Part shown: piece after piece, positions 56,598 through 64,000 of the stretch
How the letters are laid out: every line of letters begins with the position of its first letter
Position numbering within the stretch: the stretch's first letter is position 1
Assembly (NCBI RefSeq): GCF_001499855.1
Contig: NZ_LQIK01000004.1
Span: 62,001 to 126,000, forward strand
Reading direction: 5' to 3'
DNA: 64,000 bases
Source: Mycobacterium sp. GA-0227b
GTDB lineage: Bacteria > Actinomycetota > Actinomycetes > Mycobacteriales > Mycobacteriaceae
Program-made: the position numbers and the translations under genes
Notes under the pieces: model-generated
The model's input: the letters and a program-made list of their open reading frames with translations, nothing else
Told to the model about the DNA's origin: nothing
The model's database searches: none

Positions 56598-58067
56598 ATG
56601 GCTCGTCGGACCAAGTCGGTGGAGCAGTCGATCGCCGACACCGATGAACCGGACACCCGGTTACGCAAAGACCTGAACTGGTGGGACCTCACCGTGTTCG
56701 GCGTCTCCGTGGTGATCGGCGCCGGCATCTTCACCATCACCGCGTCGACCGCGGGTAACCTCACCGGCCCGGCGATCTCGGTCTCGTTCGTGCTCGCCGC
56801 GATCGCCTGCGGTCTGGCGGCGCTGTGCTACGCCGAGTTCGCCTCGACGGTGCCGGTCGCGGGCAGCGCCTACACGTTCTCTTACGCGACGTTCGGCGAG
56901 TTCGTCGCCTGGATCATCGGGTGGGACCTGATCCTCGAGTTCGCCGTCGCGGCGGCGGTGGTGGCCAAGGGGTGGTCGAGTTATCTGGGTGCTGTGTTCG
57001 AGTTCGGCGGTGGCACAGCGGATCTCGGTGCACTGCGATTGGATTGGGGTGCGCTGCTGATCATCGCGTTCGTCACGGTCATTCTTGCCTTGGGTACCAA
57101 GCTCTCCGCGGGGGTCAGCCTGGCGATCACCGTGATCAAGGTGGCGGTCGTGCTGCTGGTGGTCGCCGTCGGTGCCTTCTACATCAAGGCGGCGAACTAT
57201 TCCCCGTTCCTGCCGCCGGCCGAGCGCGGCGAAGGCGGTAGCGGCACCGATCAGTCGTTGCTGTCCCTGCTCACAGGTGCCGAGGGCAGCAGCTACGGCT
57301 GGTACGGCCTACTGGCGGGCGCCTCGATCGTCTTCTTCGCCTTCATCGGATTCGACATCGTCGCCACCACCGCGGAGGAGACCAAGAACCCGCAGCGCGA
57401 CGTGTCCCGGGGCATTCTGGCCTCACTCGCGATCGTGACCGTGCTCTACGTCGCGGTGGCGGCCGTGTTGACCGGCATGGTGCACTACAGCGTCTTGCGC
57501 GAGGCGGGGGAGAAGGCCAATCTCGCGACGGCCTTCAGCGCCAACGGAATCGACTGGGCGGCCAAGGTCATCTCGATCGGTGCGCTCGCGGGGTTGACCA
57601 CCGTGGTGATCGTGTTGGTGCTCGGGCAGACCCGCGTGTTGTTCGCGATGTCGCGCGATGGGCTGTTTCCGCGCGCTCTGGCCAAGACCGGGCGGCACGG
57701 CACGCCGGTGCGCATCACGCTGATCGTCGGCGCTCTCGTGGCAATCACCGCATCGGTGTTCCCCATGGACAAGCTCGAGGAGATGGTCAACATCGGAACG
57801 CTGTTCGCGTTCGTTCTGGTGTCCGCCGGCGTGATCGTGCTGCGGCGCACCCGGCCGGACCTCGAGCGCGGCTTCCGGGCGCCGGGGGTGCCGTGGCTGC
57901 CGATCGCCTCGATCGTGGCCTGCGTTTGGCTGATGCTGAACCTCACGGCGTTGACCTGGATTCGCTTCCTCGTCTGGATGGCGATCGGTGTGGTCCTCTA
58001 CTTCGTCTACGGCCGCCGTCACTCGGTGCTGGGCAGGCGGGAGTCGGAAGCGATCCCGGTGCGCTGA
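56598..58067 (+). CDS. Amino acid permease (APC superfamily, cationic type)
   Basis: 489 aa with 12 predicted helices. LNWWDLTVFGVSVVIGAGIF begins TM1; FVLAAIACGLAALCYAEFAS and TVPVAGSAYTFSY cover TM2-3; FAFIGFDIVATTAEETKNPQ is the APC consensus around TM6-8. Closest in kind to CAT-type transporters (Rv3253c position). RBS CAGGAGG 8 nt before ATG 56598. Substrate specificity unproven. Confidence 0.9.
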   Translation: MARRTKSVEQSIADTDEPDTRLRKDLNWWDLTVFGVSVVIGAGIFTITASTAGNLTGPAISVSFVLAAIACGLAALCYAEFASTVPVAGSAYTFSYATFGEFVAWIIGWDLILEFAVAAAVVAKGWSSYLGAVFEFGGGTADLGALRLDWGALLIIAFVTVILALGTKLSAGVSLAITVIKVAVVLLVVAVGAFYIKAANYSPFLPPAERGEGGSGTDQSLLSLLTGAEGSSYGWYGLLAGASIVFFAFIGFDIVATTAEETKNPQRDVSRGILASLAIVTVLYVAVAAVLTGMVHYSVLREAGEKANLATAFSANGIDWAAKVISIGALAGLTTVVIVLVLGQTRVLFAMSRDGLFPRALAKTGRHGTPVRITLIVGALVAITASVFPMDKLEEMVNIGTLFAFVLVSAGVIVLRRTRPDLERGFRAPGVPWLPIASIVACVWLMLNLTALTWIRFLVWMAIGVVLYFVYGRRHSVLGRRESEAIPVR

Positions 58068-58086
58068 CAGGGCTCGGCGGTCGCGT

Positions 58087-58165
58087 GCCGAGCGCTCATC
58101 CTGCAATCCGCGGTGGGTGCCGAGCGCTCATCCTGCTACGCAATCCGCGCCGAGCGCTCATCCTG
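58087..58165. repeat. Three direct copies of a 17-bp element upstream of alkB
   Basis: GCCGAGCGCTCATCCTG at 58087-58103, 58119-58135 and 58149-58165 (spacings 32 and 30 bp). Each contains the palindrome GAGCGCTC. CAATCCGCG also recurs between copies. Lies after the permease stop and about 90 nt before the alkB promoter. Confidence 0.85.
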
Positions 58166-58253
58166 GTACGGATTCGGGGGCTGAAACCGTACGTGGCTGC
58201 GCGCTCGCGGTCGCGCACGCTCTACGCCGCTTTACAAAATATGCCTCTGCGTC

Positions 58254-58282
58254 TAGACAGCCGACAAATGTGGCTCTATAGT
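58254..58282 (+). promoter_or_regulatory. SigA-type promoter of the alkB operon
   Basis: TAGACA (58254-58259), 17-nt spacer, TATAGT (58277-58282). Both hexamers are good housekeeping matches. About 40 nt before the GTG of alkB. Confidence 0.75.
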
Positions 58283-58283
58283 C

Positions 58284-58310
58284 AAGTGGAGAACGTGATG
58301 GTACTCACTT
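58284..58310 (+). promoter_or_regulatory. Candidate AlkX operator
   Basis: GTGA-TGGTAC-TCAC (58295-58308) plus a wider dyad AAGTG (58284-58288) / CACTT (58306-58310), just downstream of the alkB -10. Position suits repression by the TetR protein encoded at the end of the operon. Confidence 0.5.
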
Positions 58311-58323
58311 CAGGAGGCACGTA

Positions 58324-59547
58324 GTGACCACGCAATTGCCCGAGCAGGAAGTCGCTCAGTGGCGCGACAGGAAGCGCTATCTGTGGCTGATGGGACTGAT
58401 CGCACCGACGGCGCTGTTCGTGATGCTTCCGCTGGTCTGGGCGTTCAACCAGTGGAACTGGCACGTGGCGGCTCAGGTGCCGTTTTGGATCGGACCGATC
58501 CTGCTCTACATCCTGTTGCCCGCCCTCGACTTGCGGTTCGGGCCGGACGGGCAGAATCCGCCCGACGAGGTGATGGAGCGGCTCGAGAACGACAAGTACT
58601 ACCGCTACTGCACCTACATCTACATCCCGTTCCAGTACGCCAGCGTGATCATGGGCGCCTACCTGTTCACGGCGTCGGACCTGAGCTGGCTCGGGTTCGA
58701 CGGCGGTCTGGGCTGGCCGGCCAAGATCGGGCTGGCGCTGTCGGTGGGGGTGCTCGGAGGGGTGGGCATCAACACCGCGCACGAGATGGGACACAAGAAG
58801 GACTCGCTGGAGCGGTGGCTGTCGAAGATCACGTTGGCGCAGACCTGCTACGGCCACTTCTACATCGAACACAACCGCGGCCACCACGTCCGGGTTGCCA
58901 CGCCCGAGGATCCCGCGTCGGCCCGCTTCGGTGAAACGTTCTGGGAGTTCCTGCCGCGCAGCGTGTTCGGCAGCCTGCGCTCGGCGTGGGAGCTGGAGGC
59001 GCAGCGGTTGCGTCGTGCCGGTAAGAGTCCCTGGCACTGGTCCAACGACGTGCTCAACGCGTGGGCGATGTCGGTGGTGTTCTACGGCGCGCTGATCGCC
59101 GTGTTCGGTTGGGGACTGATCCCGTACGTCGCGATCTCGGCGGTGTTCGGCTTCACGCTGCTGGAGACGGTGAACTACCTCGAGCATTACGGCCTGCTGC
59201 GGCAGAAGCGTGAAAGCGGCCGCTACGAACGCTGCGCGCCGGTGCACAGTTGGAATTCCGACCACATCGTGACCAACCTGTTCCTGTATCACCTGCAGCG
59301 GCACAGCGACCATCACGCCAACCCGACTCGGCGTTATCAGACGCTGCGCAGCATGGCGGGCGCCCCCAATCTGCCGAGCGGTTACGCGTCGATGATCGCG
59401 CTGACGTACTTCCCGCCGCTGTGGCGTCGCGTGATGGACCACCGGGTGCTCGAGCACTACGACGGCGACATCACCCGGGTCAACGTGCACCCGCGGGTAC
59501 GCGACAAGGTGTTCGCGAAGTACGCGGCCACTGGAGTCTCCCAATGA
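58324..59547 (+). CDS. alkB: Alkane 1-monooxygenase
   Basis: 407 aa membrane di-iron hydroxylase. Histidine motifs HEMGH (153-157), EHNRGHH (182-188) and QRHSDHH (H327, H330, H331), plus [12 protein letters not shown]. About six membrane helices. Converts medium or long n-alkanes to 1-alkanols using electrons from rubredoxin. GTG 58324 with AGGAGG 7 nt before. ATGA overlap with rubA. Confidence 0.95.
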   Translation: MTTQLPEQEVAQWRDRKRYLWLMGLIAPTALFVMLPLVWAFNQWNWHVAAQVPFWIGPILLYILLPALDLRFGPDGQNPPDEVMERLENDKYYRYCTYIYIPFQYASVIMGAYLFTASDLSWLGFDGGLGWPAKIGLALSVGVLGGVGINTAHEMGHKKDSLERWLSKITLAQTCYGHFYIEHNRGHHVRVATPEDPASARFGETFWEFLPRSVFGSLRSAWELEAQRLRRAGKSPWHWSNDVLNAWAMSVVFYGALIAVFGWGLIPYVAISAVFGFTLLETVNYLEHYGLLRQKRESGRYERCAPVHSWNSDHIVTNLFLYHLQRHSDHHANPTRRYQTLRSMAGAPNLPSGYASMIALTYFPPLWRRVMDHRVLEHYDGDITRVNVHPRVRDKVFAKYAATGVSQ

Positions 59548-59705
59548 GCACTTACCGCTGCCCGGGCTGTGGCTTCGTCTACGACGAGGCGAAAGGCGCT
59601 CCGCGGGAGGGCTTTCCGGCCGGCACGTCGTGGAGCGAGATTCCCGACGACTGGGCCTGCCCGGACTGCGCGGTGCGCGAGAAGGTCGACTTCGAACCCG
59701 TTTGA
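59544..59705 (+). CDS. rubA: Rubredoxin 1
   Basis: 53 aa. Iron ligands in [15 protein letters not shown] and [10 protein letters not shown] (two CxxC pairs). Carries electrons to AlkB. ATGA overlap with alkB. It differs from the second rubredoxin in spacing after the last Cys pair (no Gly after CPDC). Confidence 0.94.
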   Translation: MSTYRCPGCGFVYDEAKGAPREGFPAGTSWSEIPDDWACPDCAVREKVDFEPV

Positions 59706-59740
59706 ACCACAGAGCCAAATCCACGAGAAAAGGAAGGGTC

Positions 59741-59920
59741 ATGGATTACAAGCTGTTCGTCTGCGTGCAGTGTGGATTCGAGTACGACGAAGCCAAGGGT
59801 TGGCCGGAAGACGGCATCGCCCCGGGCACCCGCTGGGACGACATCCCCGACGACTGGAGCTGCCCGGACTGCGGCGCGGCGAAGTCGGATTTCGAGATGG
59901 TGGAGGTCGCCCGGCCGTGA
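59741..59920 (+). CDS. rubB: Rubredoxin 2
   Basis: 59 aa. Iron ligands in [20 protein letters not shown] and [13 protein letters not shown]. AlkG2-type rubredoxins of this sort deliver electrons to AlkB. ATG 59741 follows AGGAAGG at 4 nt; 35 nt after rubA. Confidence 0.94.
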   Translation: MDYKLFVCVQCGFEYDEAKGWPEDGIAPGTRWDDIPDDWSCPDCGAAKSDFEMVEVARP

Positions 59921-59967
59921 CGGTGGTCTGGGCGAATGCCGGGGCTGGACCGACTAACGTCGCGCGT

Positions 59968-60606
59968 GTGAGTAGCCCGCGCCGAACCGCACAGCGGGTC
60001 CCGTACGCCGAGGCGTCGCGGGTGCTGCTGCGCGATTCGATTCTCGACGGCATGCGTGAATTGCTGCTCACCCGTGACTGGTCGGCGATCACGCTGTCGC
60101 ACGTGGCCAAGGCCGCGGGCATCAGCCGCCAGACCATCTACAACGAGTTCGGCTCCCGCCAAGGCCTGGCGCAGGCGTATGCCTTGCGGCTCGCCGACCG
60201 GCTCGTCGACCAGATCGACGACGCCATCGAAGGCAACATCGGCGACGTCTACGCGGCGTTCTCGCAGGGATTTCGTGACTTCTTCGCCGAGTCCGCCGCC
60301 GACCCGCTGGTGATCTCGTTGCTGACCGGTGAGGCCAAACCCGATTTGCTGCAGCTCATCACCACAGACAGCGGGCCGATCATCACGCGCTGCAGCCAGC
60401 GGCTGACGTCCACCTTCATGGACAGCTGGGTGCAGGCCAGCGAGGAAGACGCCGGAGTGCTGGCCAGGGCCATCGTCCGGCTCGCCATGAGCTACGTGTC
60501 CATGCCACCCGAGGCCGACCACTTGACCACCGACGTGGTGGCGCGCGACCTGGCCAGATTGATGACGCCGTTCGCCGAACGCTACGGTGTTATCGATACC
60601 CCTTAG
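59968..60606 (+). CDS. alkX: TetR-family regulator AlkX
   Basis: 212 aa. Helix-turn-helix AITLSHVAKAAGISRQTIYN followed by EFGSRQGLAQAYA (residues ~37-70). It ends the alkB-rubA-rubB operon as in Rv3249c and probably represses it until alkane or fatty-acid ligands bind. GTG 59968 chosen because the protein then matches the M. tuberculosis length (~211 aa); TAACGT (59955-59960) 7 nt upstream looks like a -10, so a separate leaderless transcript is possible. A GTG at 59917 overlapping the rubB stop would add 17 residues. Confidence 0.9.
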   Translation: MSSPRRTAQRVPYAEASRVLLRDSILDGMRELLLTRDWSAITLSHVAKAAGISRQTIYNEFGSRQGLAQAYALRLADRLVDQIDDAIEGNIGDVYAAFSQGFRDFFAESAADPLVISLLTGEAKPDLLQLITTDSGPIITRCSQRLTSTFMDSWVQASEEDAGVLARAIVRLAMSYVSMPPEADHLTTDVVARDLARLMTPFAERYGVIDTP

Positions 60607-60722
60607 CTGTCAGAGCGCCCAGCGCCTGTCCCGCGAGCCCGCAGGCTAGGGGTTTCGCACGGCCGTCGCCGATGTGCCCGTCCGTGCGCCCATGAGCAAT
60701 GACGAACGAAAAGGGGCTCTAC

Positions 60723-62180
60723 ATGACTGAGCTGAAGGCCGACTCCCGCAAGGGGATCGACTACAAGGTGGCCGACCTGTCCCTGGCTGACTTCGGCCGC
60801 AAGGAGATCCGGCTCGCCGAGCACGAGATGCCCGGCTTGATGGCGCTGCGCCGCGAGTACCACGACGTGCAACCGCTCAAGGGCGCACGAATCTCGGGAT
60901 CGCTGCACATGACCGTGCAGACGGCTGTGCTGATCGAGACCCTGACCGCGCTGGGCGCTGAGGTTCGATGGGCTTCCTGCAATATCTTCTCCACCCAGGA
61001 CCACGCGGCCGCGGCCGTCGTCGTCGGCCCCAACGGCACCCCCGAGGACCCCAAGGGCACCCCGGTCTTCGCGTGGAAGGGCGAGACGCTCGAGGAGTAC
61101 TGGTGGGCCGCCGAGCAGATGCTCACCTGGGAGGGCGAGCCGGCGAACATGATTCTCGACGACGGCGGCGACGCCACCATGATGGTGCTGCGCGGCGCGC
61201 AGTACGAGAAGCAGGGCGTCGTTCCGCCGGCCGAGGACGACGACCCGGCGGAGTGGAAGGTGTTCCTCGGCGTGCTGCGCGAGCGCTTCGAGACCGACAA
61301 GGACAAGTGGACCAAGATCGCCGAGTCGGTCAAGGGCGTCACCGAGGAGACGACGACGGGTGTGCTGCGGCTGTACCAGTTCGAGGCCTCGGGCGAACTG
61401 CCGTTCCCGGCGATCAACGTCAACGACTCGGTGACGAAGTCGAAGTTCGACAACAAGTACGGCACCCGGCACTCGCTGATCGACGGCATCAACCGCGGCA
61501 CCGACGTGCTGATCGGCGGCAAGAAGGTGCTGATCTGTGGTTACGGGGACGTGGGCAAGGGCTGCGCGGAATCGCTGGCCGGTCAGGGCGCACGCGTCGC
61601 GGTCACCGAGATTGACCCGATCAATGCGCTGCAGGCGCTGATGGACGGCTTCGATGTGGTGACCGTGGAGCAGGGCATCGCCCAGGCCGACATCGTGATC
61701 ACCTCGACCGGCAACAAGGACATCATCACGCTCGAGCACATGCGTGCGATGAAGGACCAGGCGATCCTGGGCAACATCGGTCACTTCGACAACGAGATCG
61801 ACATGGCTGCGCTGGAGCGGTCGGGCGCCAAGAAGCTCAACATCAAGCCGCAGGTCGACCAGTGGATCTTCGATGACGGCAAGTCGATCATCGTGTTGTC
61901 CGAGGGCCGGCTGCTCAATCTGGGCAACGCGACGGGTCACCCGTCGTTCGTGATGAGCAACAGCTTCTCGAATCAGGTGATCGCGCAGATCGAGCTGTGG
62001 ACGAAGAACGACGAGTACGACAACGCGGTCTACCGGTTGGCCAAGCACCTCGATGAGAAGGTCGCGCGCATCCACGTCGAGGCGCTCGGCGGCACGCTGA
62101 CCAAGCTCACCAAGGAGCAGGCGGAGTACATCGGCGTCGACGTCGAGGGCCCGTACAAGCCGGACCACTACCGCTACTGA
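60723..62180 (+). CDS. sahH: S-adenosyl-L-homocysteine hydrolase
   Basis: 485 aa. [23 protein letters not shown] region reads [23 protein letters not shown] loop [20 protein letters not shown]; actinobacterial insertion with [11 protein letters not shown] and [17 protein letters not shown]-terminal [10 protein letters not shown]. Splits SAH to adenosine and homocysteine in the methylation cycle. ATG 60723 has AAAAGGGG 6 nt upstream; ATG 60699 in frame would add eight residues. Confidence 0.95.
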   Translation: MTELKADSRKGIDYKVADLSLADFGRKEIRLAEHEMPGLMALRREYHDVQPLKGARISGSLHMTVQTAVLIETLTALGAEVRWASCNIFSTQDHAAAAVVVGPNGTPEDPKGTPVFAWKGETLEEYWWAAEQMLTWEGEPANMILDDGGDATMMVLRGAQYEKQGVVPPAEDDDPAEWKVFLGVLRERFETDKDKWTKIAESVKGVTEETTTGVLRLYQFEASGELPFPAINVNDSVTKSKFDNKYGTRHSLIDGINRGTDVLIGGKKVLICGYGDVGKGCAESLAGQGARVAVTEIDPINALQALMDGFDVVTVEQGIAQADIVITSTGNKDIITLEHMRAMKDQAILGNIGHFDNEIDMAALERSGAKKLNIKPQVDQWIFDDGKSIIVLSEGRLLNLGNATGHPSFVMSNSFSNQVIAQIELWTKNDEYDNAVYRLAKHLDEKVARIHVEALGGTLTKLTKEQAEYIGVDVEGPYKPDHYRY

Positions 62181-62190
62181 TTTGTTGCGT

Positions 62191-62246
62191 CGAGACTGCG
62201 GTCAGATCGCGTTCAGCACGAAAATCGCGATCTGGCCGCAGTTTCG
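62191..62246. repeat. Long intergenic hairpin after sahH
   Basis: 21-bp arms 62191-62211 and 62226-62246, complementary except for two positions that become G-U pairs in RNA, with a 14-nt loop. Starts 11 nt after the sahH stop. Probably terminates sahH and/or is a member of a dispersed intergenic palindrome family. Confidence 0.8.
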
Positions 62247-62254
62247 GCTGTGCG

Positions 62255-63100
62255 CTATTGGAGCGACTCTAGGCAGTACAACCGCGCGGGACGAGGGTAC
62301 GAGATCGGTTTCGTAGCGGTGGGGCATTGCGTCGCATCGGTAGTGTCATCGAACCGCTGGACAATCCTGATGGTCGCGCTTGACCCGGCGCAGTCTTCGC
62401 GGATGAAGGGTGCCTCAAACCTATTCTCCATATTGATCGCATAACATTCGCCCTCAACGAGATTGGCGAGAAAGCACATCGTCGCGTTGTCCCAGAACAG
62501 AGTGGTGTAGTCGGTGGCGTCGCGCCGCTTTCCGTCTGGACACTCGGCATCCGGTCCGCCGAGAGAGGCCAGCTCCATGGTCGCTGTGGGATCACTGCAA
62601 TCGGTCGATGTCGGTGCGCCGTCACCGAATTCGTCCTGGGCGACACATTGGCCGACCGCGAGGCTCTCCCCGGAATCGAGGTGGCCGATGCCGGTCGACT
62701 CGTCAGCCGCGGTGCCCGACCCCGCGGCTCTGAGGCCGCCGACCAACAAAGACAAAACAAGGATCACCGCGCCCGTGATGATCAGCCCCATACCGCGCCG
62801 CTTGGGGCGGGGCGGAGGCCAATAACCAGCGGGCGGCGGATAGGCCGGCGCGCCCGGTGGCTGTGCGTACGACGGATAACCCTGCGGTCCGAAACCGGGC
62901 GGGGGCGGAAATTGCGGCGGCCCGAACTGAGTCGGAGGTTGCGGATGTCCGCCATATGGCTGAGGCGGCGGGGGCGGCTGTTTCTGCGACCGGGTCAGCT
63001 GAACAAGACCGATTATCAGAAGGATCAGACCGATGAGCGGAATCATCAGCGAGCCCATGGCGTAGCCGAGATCGTAGGCGTCGAGCGCGTTAACAGTCAT
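62255..63100 (-). CDS. Pro-rich membrane protein with LppU-like C-terminal domain
   Basis: 281 aa. A first membrane segment (LMIPLIGLILLIIGLVQLTR), a ~75-residue Pro/Gly/Tyr-rich linker (PPPPPQPYGG repeats), a second membrane segment (GMGLIITGAVILVLSLLVGG) and an extracytoplasmic domain (~residues 140-281) with paired Cys (VGQCVAQD, TDCSDP, DAECPDG, TMCFLANLVEGECYAI, REDCAG). The last part resembles the LppU family of mycobacterial surface proteins. Function unknown. GC is lower than in neighbouring genes. Stop lies 8 nt from the sahH hairpin. Confidence 0.78.
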   Translation of the reverse strand: MTVNALDAYDLGYAMGSLMIPLIGLILLIIGLVQLTRSQKQPPPPPQPYGGHPQPPTQFGPPQFPPPPGFGPQGYPSYAQPPGAPAYPPPAGYWPPPRPKRRGMGLIITGAVILVLSLLVGGLRAAGSGTAADESTGIGHLDSGESLAVGQCVAQDEFGDGAPTSTDCSDPTATMELASLGGPDAECPDGKRRDATDYTTLFWDNATMCFLANLVEGECYAINMENRFEAPFIREDCAGSSATIRIVQRFDDTTDATQCPTATKPISYPRPARLYCLESLQ

Positions 63101-63218
63101 GAAGTGCCCCCGGTATGTATTCAGACGTGGACGAGTTTGTGGTTATACGTGGAACAACGGTTCGCCAGAAGGGCTTTCATAAGACCGCTTGATATCTTCA
63201 ACCGACGATTCTTTACGC

Positions 63219-63482
63219 TCATACGGGCGTGCCGCGGTCGGACCCCGGCCGCATGAAAAGACGATCGTCCTGCTCCCGTCGACGGCAGGACTCGATGAAT
63301 TCGAGCGCAAGATCGGGGTCTCTGAGAAAGGACTCGTACTCATCATCACTTATTCTGTATGACTCGATATAATCAACCATCTGATTGGCGACAGGGATAG
63401 CGGCAAAGTGATCGCCCGTCTCTGTTTCAACGCCCAGAGAATACCGGTGCTCCCTCGATACAAACGCATTCTCAAATCTCAC
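63219..63482 (-). CDS. Putative immunity protein
   Basis: 87 aa, acidic: MRFENAFVSREHRYSLGVET, YRISDDEYESFLRDP and the Arg/Glu-rich end RRREQDDRLFMRPGSDRGTP. No transmembrane segment. It starts 9 nt after the stop of the putative toxin gene, behind AGGTGAG. Small proteins of this build occur next to polymorphic toxins in actinobacteria; the immunity role is inferred from position, size and charge. Confidence 0.6.
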   Translation of the reverse strand: MRFENAFVSREHRYSLGVETETGDHFAAIPVANQMVDYIESYRISDDEYESFLRDPDLALEFIESCRRREQDDRLFMRPGSDRGTPV

Positions 63483-63491
63483 CTTGTCCTC

Positions 63492-64000
63492 CTATTCGGG
63501 TATGTCGGTCACCAAGTAGTCGTCGTCCGGAATATCGCGCCCGTCGACGACCGCTTCTGGCATGCCTTGCGGAAGCAATCCGCCGGGAATCCATTGATCG
63601 TTAGCCCCAGCTTCGTTCCCAGACGGAATACGAAGTCCGTGATTTTCGGGGTCGGGAATGTCGATACGTACCACTTCATATGACTCAAAATAACCTTCAG
63701 GCAATCCCAACGCCCTTTCAAGGGCGCGCCGATCTCCCGCCGTCTCATTCATAAGGGCGTCGAGCTCACTGGTCGGAAACACGAAGGTGGTGCCGTCTCG
63801 TTGCCCAATGCCATAATCCCGAAGGTTGTCAGCGGTCATGAACCGGCTTGCGCCGTCTTCGAAGAACCGAAGATGTTCCTCAATGTACTCGGGCGTCAGA
63901 TATTCCGATGGGTCAGGTCGGCTGCCCTTTTCTGCCGCCAATATTTCGTTGCGTTGCGCGTCGCTCAATCCATGGTCATGTCGCTGAGATACGTCGTTAT
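63492..64000 (-). CDS. C-terminal part of a probable polymorphic/type VII toxin (5' end outside window)
   Basis: The frame is open to the window edge, reading NDVSQRHDHGLSDAQRNEIL across the apparent TTG start, so the coding region continues beyond 64000. The visible 169 residues contain LAAEKGSRPDPSEYLTPEYI and EEHLRFFEDGASRFMT, a linker I associate with large mycobacterial toxins, then a small acidic C-terminal domain ending RIPSGNEAGANDQWIPGG and DDDYLVTDIPE. The toxic activity is not identifiable from what is visible. Lower GC than the backbone and the adjacent putative immunity gene support horizontal acquisition. Confidence 0.65.
   Translation of the reverse strand, partial: NDVSQRHDHGLSDAQRNEILAAEKGSRPDPSEYLTPEYIEEHLRFFEDGASRFMTADNLRDYGIGQRDGTTFVFPTSELDALMNETAGDRRALERALGLPEGYFESYEVVRIDIPDPENHGLRIPSGNEAGANDQWIPGGLLPQGMPEAVVDGRDIPDDDYLVTDIPE

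Noticed and set aside
54740..56647. 635-codon plus-strand frame
   Set aside because: Shadow of the DUF808 and FAD-oxidoreductase genes on the other strand, both with strong motifs.
60607..60722. SAH riboswitch before sahH
   Set aside because: The 116-nt gap has only small dyads (for example GCACGG/CCGTGC) and no SAH-riboswitch core that I could recognise.
60603..62168. 521-codon minus-strand frame
   Set aside because: Exact antisense of sahH; no domain.
63143..63349. 68-codon minus-strand frame near the immunity gene
   Set aside because: Overlaps the putative immunity gene in another frame with Ser/Arg-rich composition and no RBS.

Overview
The window is a high-GC actinobacterial chromosome segment, almost certainly from a member of the Mycobacteriaceae and most likely an environmental, fast-growing (Mycolicibacterium-type) species. 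The evidence is gene order: nei2-lhr, usfY/rsbW/sigF, accA3-sufE-sseA-maf-accE5-accD5, birA, purK-purE, fadE25, lcp1, wbbL, manB, fbiB-fbiA, whiB2, DUF3499, pmmA, manA, alkB-rubA-rubB-alkX, sahH. This reproduces the backbone known from the M. tuberculosis Rv3296-Rv3248c region. The species cannot be named from the sequence alone.

Layout. 0-1.8 kb: the 3' part of a flavin/iron-sulfur reductase and its acyl-CoA desaturase partner (desA3-like). 1.9-8 kb: DNA repair genes nei2 and lhr and a TetR regulator. 8-12.8 kb: a stress-flavoured accessory stretch with an SDR, a membrane-anchored Mrr-like nuclease, a PAS-ANTAR protein, a flavodoxin-like protein, UsfY, a CsbD-like protein and a small acidic protein, several with sequences resembling SigF promoters. 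12.9-26.1 kb: a glycan gene cluster with two GT4, two GT2 (one fused to a GmhB-type phosphatase) and two GT9 glycosyltransferases, GmhA, HldE, UDP-glucose dehydrogenase, a UDP-xylose-synthase-like enzyme, an O-carbamoyltransferase and an SDR. 26-30 kb: topoisomerase IB, rsbW-sigF, a STAS protein and a MobA-like protein. 30-36 kb: the minus-strand acyl-CoA carboxylase and sulfur genes. 36-43.5 kb: birA, purine, acyl-CoA dehydrogenase and cell-wall ligase genes. 43.7-54 kb: rhamnosyl/mannosyl donor genes, F420 genes and whiB2. 54-62 kb: membrane and FAD proteins, the alkane hydroxylase operon and sahH. 62-64 kb: a visibly lower-GC end with an LppU-like protein and the 3' end of a probable polymorphic toxin gene with a putative immunity gene.

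How the parts work together. The glycan cluster encodes enough enzymes to predict a nucleotide-activated heptose (GmhA, GmhB domain, HldE) and UDP-glucuronate/UDP-xylose (UGDH, UXS), six glycosyltransferases to use them and a carbamoyltransferase to decorate the product. It sits between usfY and rsbW-sigF, which are adjacent in M. tuberculosis, and its first gene is preceded by a good SigF-type promoter (CGTTT-N16-GGGTA). This suggests a stress or stationary-phase glycoconjugate controlled by the neighbouring sigma factor, and I regard it as the strongest candidate for an undescribed system here. A second unusual theme is tandem duplication of stop/start (GTGA) junctions, seen independently upstream of wbbL and at the start of accE5. 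No tRNA, rRNA, CRISPR array, insertion sequence or integrase was recognised.
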